Part shown: in pieces, positions 9,558 to 15,705 of the stretch | Position numbering within the stretch: position 1 is the stretch's first letter | Layout: every line of letters starts with the position of its first letter | Source of the DNA: Ectocarpus siliculosus | Taxonomy: Eukaryota > Sar > Phaeophyceae > Ectocarpales > Ectocarpaceae | Length of the DNA: 15,705 nt | Direction: 5' to 3' | Assembly: GCA_000310025.1 (NCBI GenBank) | Contig: FN649731.1 | Location: forward strand, 785,836 to 801,540 | Notes under the pieces: generated by a model | The model's database searches: none | Seen by the model: only the letters and a program-made list of their open reading frames with translations | What the model was told of the DNA's origin: nothing | Program-made: the position numbers and the translations under genes

Positions 9558-10279
9558 ATGTCTCGAGGAGGATGCTCGTGGCGGCGGCAATCAGCACCAT
9601 CACTGTTGGTGTTGTGGTCCCTGATGCTGGGAGCTATTATTTTTGACGTCTCACCGGCTGCTCTGGGGGCCGTCATCTCAGACGTCGCGACCAGCGCCAC
9701 GCCGCTCTACCTGGGCGGGGACTTCACAGCCACCTGGTCGTACGCGAGCGACGACGGCGAGCCGACCACCACGGGCGACCTGCGGGTGTACGAGATCTCG
9801 CTGGAGCCCTGCGCCGCCGCGGGAGACTGCGAGTGCGACAGCGAGGGCAATTCTCTGGCCATATCATTGTGCGACGACGCTGCTACTACTACGCTGGGGT
9901 GTGTAGACAGCGACGGCAGCTACGACCTGACGGTGCCCTCGACGGCGGAGCCGGGCGTGTACCTCGTAAGGGTGAGCCTCAAGGACGACCCCAGTGCCGT
10001 GTTCGCGTGCACCTACGGCTTCAGCGTGGAGCAGGAGGAGGAGGAGGAGGAGCCCGACCTTTCGGTCACATCATCATCATCATCATCGTCTGATGATTCA
10101 TGGATTGAGGTCTTCGAGGTTGCCAGCGTTGCTCCGGGAGAAGCGGTCACGGTGAAGTGGCTCTACCGCGACGGCTCGGAGGGGGACGACGAGGACGATG
10201 GGGAGGGTGCCGTTGGCTCCGCTGGGAGCTTCGCCGTGGACCTCTACTCGTGCGATGGCGAAGCTTGCGCAAACGGCAG
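9558..10279 (+). CDS. Gene 2 exon 1: signal peptide, repeat 1, start of repeat 2
   Basis: ATG at 9558 is chosen because it directly precedes a plausible signal peptide. The exon ends CAG before the donor GTGAGA at 10280, leaving two bases (AG) of a codon. Coding microsatellites (GAG)n at 10032-10051 and (TCA)n at 10069-10087 encode the Glu and Ser runs of the linker between repeats 1 and 2. Repeat 2 is split by the intron in the middle of its Cys-rich segment (ACANG, then S completed by exon 2). Confidence 0.75.
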
Positions 10280-13200
10280 GTGAGAAACAAGAGGGGTGCG
10301 CAACGAACAACCAACAAACAACCACATGAAAACGAAAAATCGGGAACTTTTGAAATATCGGTCTGCCTAAATAAATAGGAAATTCCAGTATTGTATTGGG
10401 CGGTGTTTTGATAAATGTGGTATCCACACGACTGCTGTGCAAGATGAAACGGCTTTGTAGCCGTGTTCTTTTTTTAGCAGATGCGGGAGTGCAGTACACC
10501 CTTGTCGCAAGGGGTTAGTTAGGCGCGCACCCACACGCAACCCCCATATCGATCAAGAGTCATCAGTGGTGACTGCCCTCAGCAGGCACGACGTAATAAG
10601 CGGTACATACACATACATGTCCATTTGGCAGGCAACCCCTTTGCACAACCATCGCAACATGCATACATGTCTCTCGGCCTTTTATCTGATGTAGGCCACC
10701 CTTCCGTTTTCTGAAAACATTTACCCTCCATCGCGTGGTATGCATACGCACACAAGCACGCGGTTACATACAACAAGAGAAGATAGAGGTTGCGTGAACA
10801 AGTCTACCTGCACAGCTAGTCTTATTAGTCTATGCATTGGTGCGTTGTTTGACATTCCGCCATCGTCGGTTAGCAGGCTCAGCCTATACTCCGTCACCTC
10901 GCCGCTGAATCGTCATTGTAGACTTGAAAAATTCATCAGATTCACAGCAGTACATATATATACATATGCCCTGGACGACGGAAAGAAAGGTGTCCGTCTG
11001 TGGACCTACCCGCCTGTAAATATGCTGTGCACGTCGCCTGTAGACTAAATAAATTCTTTCCAACGACAACCCACCAAGAGTGTGTAGATATTCTCACAAC
11101 CAAGAAGAAGGCGGCGTTCTCTTGTGTGTTTTGAGTTGATTCCGCCCATGGGGCACACGCCAGGACATCTATCTCACTGCTGTAATATAGTTGACCCACG
11201 TACTGCTGTGTCAGCAGGGCGACGGGCGCGGTGGGTCGTGCTTCTATGGCCGCGAGCGACTGCTCTCCCGTGAACTGCTGTGAAATGTTAATGTTCACCC
11301 AGAAGGCCAAGCACTAATAGATAGACCACCACAAGACACTAAATTAAATACTTGGTCGCAGTACAAGTATGTCACCTTGCCCGTATGGGGGTACTGCTGT
11401 CCGAGGGAGTAAACTGCGAGAGGTTGTTGGCAGTTTCATGCTGTATACCCCCCGGCGGCCAAACATAGATGCATACGGTGCGCTGGTTAGGAGTTGTACG
11501 CATAGTATTTCTCAAAGGGAGGTAGTCTGCTACCACCCACCGCCACTTTCGTCTGCTCTCCTTCTCGCTCGCTCTCTCTTTCATGAACGACACAAAATTT
11601 TAATACCGAGGAAACGGCAGCATTCATTTGATTGAGTGCTGAAGATACATCGGCCGCCATCGCAATCAACAGAGGGAGAATAGTGATGCACTTCCCACAT
11701 GCATGCATAGATCTGTAGATTCTGTGATGGGCCTTAGATCTCGGGGGTCTGGCAGGGTTCGTTTGGCAGGTGGTATCCACGGCCAGCCGTGCGTATTCTC
11801 GTAATTGTTTATTTGCCGAAGCGCATAATGTCCCGGTCGCCCCGGTGGTCTAGTTGGTATCCTTGAAACCTTCTTGTAGAGGTCAGGTCAGGGGTTCGAA
11901 TCCCGGCGTAAGCGAGAGCTTTTCTTGCAAATTGAGTTTTTCTCTCGCTTCCGCTCCTGGCCTAGTGGATAGCGCTAGTTCGTGTGTACACAGAGGGAAG
12001 AGAGTGCTGAACTCTTCTCGCATCAAAAATCGTAGGCAAAGTACCGCAGGAGGGGAGGGTAGAGAGGAGCTCTTCTGTATGACCACGGGTTGGAGTAAAC
12101 CGCACTATAATACTAGTGTTGTGAGCGCTGATTTGAAGTGAAGACAAAAAATAATAATAATAATAATAATTTCCCTGTCACCAGCACCGTGTGTTGGATG
12201 GAGGTGTCCAGCGTTTGCTTGCTTCGAAGTGTAGTAGAAGTATTAGTATTATTGTACCTGCCACGGGGTGGGTGACATGTGATAGGATATCACACCTCGT
12301 GGACTGATATTTTAGAAGCTTGAGTGTTCCTCCTGTGATGAACAGAAAAAGTTGCGGTTCCCAAAAATTGGTGGCGTTTTTGAACTGTCTGTCTCGTCGA
12401 TAACGTGTCTATGTACCGTACGTATTGAATTTGGCATCCTCTTTGCCGCGGGGAGCTTTTCTTCGACGTAAAACACAAAGAAGATGAATCCGTTGAAAAC
12501 TGGTTCTCGGGGGATAGATGTGACACCTCACGTCGCCTCGGTGCTCAAGATGTCACACCCCAGTGATAAACATTTTGCATTTCAGAAGTAAATGAATTAC
12601 GGGGGTGTTTTTGGTCGTGGTCGTACGTGTTGATATATCTCATCTCTGCCCTAGTAATCATAAGGAAGGAAGGTTAGTTTTGGTCTCATGTTGAACGGCA
12701 GTAAAAATATACCACCGGGTGTGTGTGTCGTACGCATCCTATATATGTGGGTGTTATATATCTTGTGTAGTACTCTTATGGTAGTGGCCGCCTTGAGTGT
12801 CGTTTTTTAATCATGTGTGGCACCCTCGGTGGCGCATTCATCAACATCCAACCCTTTGGGCGGTAACCAACACCGCGGGACACTCCTGGGCACGGGCAGG
12901 TCGAAAAGAAAGAAGAGAAGGGAGAGGGAGAGATATTTTTTTATCATCCGTGTGGAGCGTAACTACAAAGGTGTCAGTCGATGGATACCTTGGGAATCGG
13001 GTCCGTCCTCCTTCACACTATTATCATAGGGCGTGGCCGATTTGATTGGGGTGTACACATCAGGAACCACGTTTTGCTGTTGAAACGTTTAGACCAGGTC
13101 GATATCCCTAGACACAGGCAGCGTTGTTGTTTCGTGCCACACCCGCCCAATCCGTGCTCACGTCCGTCCGTGTTATTTGTCGTACAGTGCACACGGAAGA

Positions 13201-14933
13201 CGCCCATCCGTGCATCAACCCGTCGTTCGGCCGAAAAAAACGCCGAAGCATTTTTTCACCAACAAATTTGGCTCCTTGCTCTCACAGTTGACGAGCGCCT
13301 TGCGTACGTACGTCTTCGTCTCTCAACCATCCCAACCAGTAAACCAAACCATCCAAACGCACGCCTTACCCGCTGTATCCCTCGTCGAATCGCGACTACC
13401 GCTGTGTGCCAAAAGCTGCGGAACGTACGTCGCCTCGCTTTGCGGCGACGACGGGTGTTACGACCCCGGCACGGGCGACTACGACGTGGTTGTACCCGCA
13501 GACGTAACGCCGGGATCGTTCAGCCTTTACGTGCAGGAGCTGAGCGAGAACGGGCCCTGGGACTGCGCGCCCTTCACTGTGGCGGCCGACCCGTCAGGTT
13601 TGTGTGGGTCACCGCCTTGCCTGTTTGTTGCTGCGTTTTGTTGAATGAAATTTGTATCGTTGTTTTGTGTGTGTGTGCGTGTGTGTGTGTGTGTGTGTTC
13701 GTGTGTTTTTCTTTCTTTGTCGCACGCCGCTTGTTGTGAGGTTGTGGCTTTGACTTTTGTGTAAACCGCCGTGCCTATAGATTGTGGCTTGTTACCTGTA
13801 CTTTCAAAAAGTGACACCCCACACAAGGCCTAACAAAAAGCACTATGGTATGCAATCCCCCCCCCACACACACTTGCAGCCTCCACCCCCGCCCCGACCC
13901 CGGGCTCCCGCGAAGTGCCCTCCACCACCACCGCGCCGGCGGCGCCGGCGATAACGCCTTCTCCGGTAGGAACTCCAGCCCTTGTAGGAACTCTGGCCCC
14001 GGCGGCCGTAGTAACAGCGACCGCCGCCCCCACACCGGCCACCGGAGAGCCGGGGTCCCCTGGGATCCCGCCGACTCCGGTGCCCGCCAAGACGGTGTGC
14101 GACCCCGAGGCGGAGCTGTCGTTCACGTACGACGCGAGGGAGGACGAGGAGATCGAGGGGGCGCTCGTGACGATCGAGCACGCCAGCGGGGACCGGACGG
14201 AGCTAGGCTGCGTGACGCTGACGGAGATGTGGCAGTGGCTGCAGTCGGGCCCGGAGGGGGTGCCCACGGTGAGGGTTGGAGGGTGGATGGGTGTACTCAT
14301 AGCCGTGCGTGCCGTCGTCTTTAGACCATTGATTGGCCTCGCACCCCTGTCAAGCCGGGACGGAGCACGCCCGGGGGCGGGGGGGGCTCGAGTTTTTTTT
14401 TGGGGGGTGGAGGAAGGAGCTGCCGAAGTGGGGTTGGCTGGTGCATTGGAAAAGGGGATGCACGGAAGGGATGTGGGGAGGGGAGGGGGGGGGTTCGGTG
14501 GGAGGAAGTAACGTGTGTGAAATGTGAGAGCGCCGCTGTATCTATGGTCGTTTCAAGAAACCTTCCGACTGCTACGGTGTCCTGAGACTTTTGCTCACTG
14601 TGCCCGCGCAGCGATAGGTCACTCCCGCTATGCCACCACAGGCGCGCGCGGCGTGTGTGCGCCCCACCCTGGGGTTACGTTGCACCCAAAACACACGCCC
14701 CCGTTCTCTCTGCTGCGAGTCCTCTCCCGGGCGACACTAAACCCTGACCCTAACGACAACGACGATGGCAGGACCTTCTTTACCCCGTCGACCCGGCCAC
14801 CGGTGCGGCCATCACGACGGCGTCGACGGTGGAGGAGCTCACGGGCGTGTGGCTCGTGAGAACCTCGCTGGCCGTCTCTAACGGCGTGACGATGAACCTC
14901 AAGGGCACCTCGGTGGGGGGCGACTGTGACGAG
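9558..14933 (+). CDS. Gene 2: secreted protein with three beta-sandwich-like repeats (join 9558-10279, 13416-13597, 13880-14268, 14772-14933; 3' incomplete)
   Basis: Four exons join in phase to give at least 485 residues. Residues 1-38 look like a signal peptide: an Arg-containing start, then a hydrophobic SLLVLWSLMLGAIIF core and likely cleavage after ALGA. Repeat 1 spans about 39-158, repeat 2 about 183-297 and repeat 3 about 374-485. Shared words include YLGGDFTATW / VAPGEAVTVKW, SLCDD / SLCGDD, SYDLTVPSTAEPGVYLVRVS / DYDVVVPADVTPGSFSLYVQ, and GVYLVRVSL / GVWLVRTSL. The W near each repeat start and the G-x-Y-D-x-x-V-P strand resemble the Kre9/KNH-type (Ser-Thr-rich, GPI-anchored) beta-sandwich family, which I suggest but cannot confirm. 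Linkers are poly-E/poly-S (about 159-180) and Pro/Thr/Ala-rich (303-373), the latter suited to O-glycosylation. A cell-wall or extracellular-matrix role is inferred. The last exons and any GPI or membrane anchor lie beyond the window. Confidence 0.75.
10280..13415 (+). other. Gene 2 intron 1, 3136 bp
   Basis: Donor GTGAGA at 10280 and acceptor gtgtgccaaaag ending at 13415. The joined codon is AG+C (Ser), and the result restores the Cys pattern of repeat 1, which is the best evidence for this splice. Apart from SINE copy 1 (11839-12170), the intron holds AT-rich DNA with short TA-rich and TACAT runs and no gene I can support. The polypyrimidine tract is modest, and additional small exons cannot be excluded. 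Confidence 0.6.
11839..12170 (+). mobile_element. tRNA-derived SINE, copy 1
   Basis: The head carries a good RNA polymerase III A box (TGGTCTAGTTGG, 11846-11857) and B box (GGTTCGAATCC, 11893-11903) at tRNA-like spacing. The acceptor and T stems do not pair fully, so this is not a functional tRNA. About 235 bases of body follow, ending in an A-rich (AAT)n tail (12145-12170). The body is repeated at 15066-15327 on the other strand. The flanks AATGTCCCGGTCGCC (11827-11841) and AATTTCCCTGTCACC (12168-12182) match at 12 of 15 bases and may be a worn target duplication. A second A-box-like TGGCCTAGTGGA lies at 11958-11969, hinting at a composite head. Confidence 0.85.
13416..13597 (+). CDS. Gene 2 exon 2: rest of repeat 2
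   Basis: One base completing Ser, 60 codons, then one base (G) completed by exon 3 as Ala. It reads CGTYVASLCGDDGCYDPGTG and continues through VVVPADVTPGSFSLYV to FTVAADPS. It aligns closely with residues 91-158 of repeat 1, including Cys positions. The donor is GTTTGT at 13598. Confidence 0.75.
13598..13879 (+). other. Gene 2 intron 2 with (GT)n repeat
   Basis: Donor GTTTGT, acceptor cacacacacttgcag ending at 13879. A GT microsatellite with one interruption lies at 13667-13698, and a C9 run at 13857-13865. Phases on the two sides match (1+2). Confidence 0.7.
13880..14268 (+). CDS. Gene 2 exon 3: Pro/Thr/Ala linker and start of repeat 3
   Basis: Two bases complete Ala, then 129 codons. The first 70 residues are almost only Pro, Thr, Ala, Ser, Gly and Val, a mucin-like linker. 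Repeat 3 then begins at VCDPEAELSFTYDARED and includes ELGCV, matching LGCV in repeat 1. The donor is GTGAGG at 14269, phase 0. Confidence 0.7.
14269..14771 (+). other. Gene 2 intron 3, G-rich
   Basis: Donor GTGAGG, acceptor gacgatggcag ending at 14771. CTGAC/CTAAC words at 14744-14755 fit a branch point 18-25 bases upstream of the acceptor. The first half is unusually G-rich on the coding strand (about 14369-14505), with many runs of four or more G. Confidence 0.6.
14772..14933 (+). CDS. Gene 2 exon 4: rest of repeat 3
   Basis: 54 complete codons, phase 0 at both ends, reading DLLYPVDPATGAAITTAS, then VEELTGVWLVRTSLAVSNG and ending GGDCDE. GVWLVRTSL matches GVYLVRVSL of repeat 1. The donor GTTGGT at 14934 is weaker than the others. 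Further exons must lie beyond the window. Confidence 0.6.
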
Positions 14934-15054
14934 GTTGGTTCAAGGTTCATGCCCGTGAATCTGGTTTTTTGTTTTGGTGTGTAGCACACTCTGGTTGGAG
15001 AACATGCCGGTATGTAGTTGTAGGGACCACCGGAATGTTCACGTTGGTGTCCGA

Positions 15055-15348
15055 TTTTTTTTTTTCACTTCAAGTCAGCGCTCATATCGTTTGTGCCGTT
15101 TACTCCAACCCGCGGTCACACAGAAGGATTCCTCTCCCTGAGCCCCCTACCCACCCCTCCTGCGGTACTTTGCCTTCGACTTATATTGCGAGAAAGAGTG
15201 CAGTATTCTCTTCCCTCTGTGTACACACGAACTATGCAGCGCTTTCCACCCATGCCAGGAAAGGAACGGAAGCGAGAGAAAAACTCACTTTCCAAGAAAA
15301 TATCGCTTACGCCGGGGTTCGAACCCCGGACCCTGGCCACTGGTGTCC
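15055..15348 (-). mobile_element. Same SINE family, copy 2, 5'-truncated, reverse orientation
   Basis: Read on the minus strand, the B box GGTTCGAACCC (15315-15325 on the plus strand) is followed by the same body as copy 1 and a poly-A tail (poly-T at 15055-15065). Long identical blocks include ggcaaagtaccgcaggaggg and ttcgtgtgtacacagaggga. The A-box half of the head is missing or unrecognisable. TGGTGTCCGA at 15045-15054 and TGGTGTCCGG at 15349-15358 bracket the element and look like a target-site duplication, which fits a 5'-truncated insertion made by LINE-type reverse transcription. The element lies in gene 2 intron 4. Confidence 0.8.
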
Positions 15349-15403
15349 TGGTGTCCGGATGGCCCTTGTATTTTCAGACAACAGCCCCAAGGGTGATGCG
15401 AGA

Positions 15404-15705
15404 GGGGGGGGGGGGGGGGGGGGGCCCCTCCCTTGTTTTTCCTGACCTTGGGGGTTTCCCCCTTTACCCCTGATGGGGGAGGGGGGCGGGTTTTTCAATG
15501 GAACCACCAAAAAAATGGTTTCCCAAAACTTCCTTCAGGAAAAAAATTTTTGGGCCCTATTTTTTTTTGACCTTGGGAAGATTTTCGGAAATTCCCCCTC
15601 TTTTTGAACCCCCCCTTCCCCCCCCGGAATGCTCTAACCCCCCGTTTTAATCCGAAACAAACCCCATCCAAAAACCGTTTTTAAATGCAAAACCCCGGTT
15701 TAAAA
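15404..15705. other. Low-quality contig end
   Basis: A run of 21 G (15404-15424) is followed by about 280 bases with long homopolymer blocks of every base and no codon or repeat structure. This is typical of the decayed tail of a sequencing read. I do not annotate anything inside it. Confidence 0.75.

Noticed and set aside
11839-11911. Functional tRNA gene
   Set aside because: A and B boxes are good, but acceptor and T stems do not pair, no clear anticodon arm is visible, and the segment continues into a SINE body repeated elsewhere in the window.
12262-12560. Second MITE suggested by GGGGTG...TGACAT at both ends in opposite orientation
   Set aside because: Only about 12-14 bases match, the arms do not extend inward or outward, and no target duplication is visible.
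14738-14756. Interstitial telomere-like repeat (CCCTAA-type words)
   Set aside because: Only about two imperfect units, located 15-30 bases before an intron acceptor, where CTAAC/CTGAC words are expected as branch points.

Overview
This looks like nuclear DNA from an intron-rich, GC-rich eukaryote. The signs are CAG/CGG-type coding microsatellites, poly-Q, poly-E and poly-G tracts in proteins, GT-AG introns, a tRNA-derived SINE and a hairpin MITE. The style (long introns, poly-Q, secreted repeated-domain proteins) would suit a brown alga such as Ectocarpus or another stramenopile. That assignment is inference only. A 100-N gap and a poor-quality right edge show that this is draft assembly.

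Layout. Positions 1-1137 are non-coding or unresolved, with the gap at 535-634 and a short tandem repeat at 924-1045. Positions 1138-3487 hold the 3' part of gene 1, a plus-strand gene for a low-complexity, probably disordered protein. It has three phase-compatible exons, and the middle one carries an array of about 160-190 bp repeats read in frame. Positions 3488-9557 are mostly gene-poor. They contain simple repeats, a weak two-exon small-gene candidate with very good splice signals (5446-6023), a 249-bp Tc1/mariner-type MITE (7703-7951), a doubtful minus-strand ORF (8764-9105) and a TGACGTCA palindrome.

Positions 9558-14933 hold gene 2, also on the plus strand: a secreted protein with a signal peptide and three related beta-sandwich-like repeats. 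Repeats 1 and 2 are joined by a poly-Glu/poly-Ser linker, and repeats 2 and 3 by a Pro/Thr/Ala-rich linker. Four exons join in phase, and the gene runs off the right edge. Introns 1 and 4 each carry one copy of the same SINE, in opposite orientations, so exons 2-4 sit between inverted repeats. From about 15404 to the end the sequence looks like low-quality read tail.

The two genes have no evident functional link. Gene 2 is the best-supported gene. The SINE pair and the MITE are the best-supported non-genic features.
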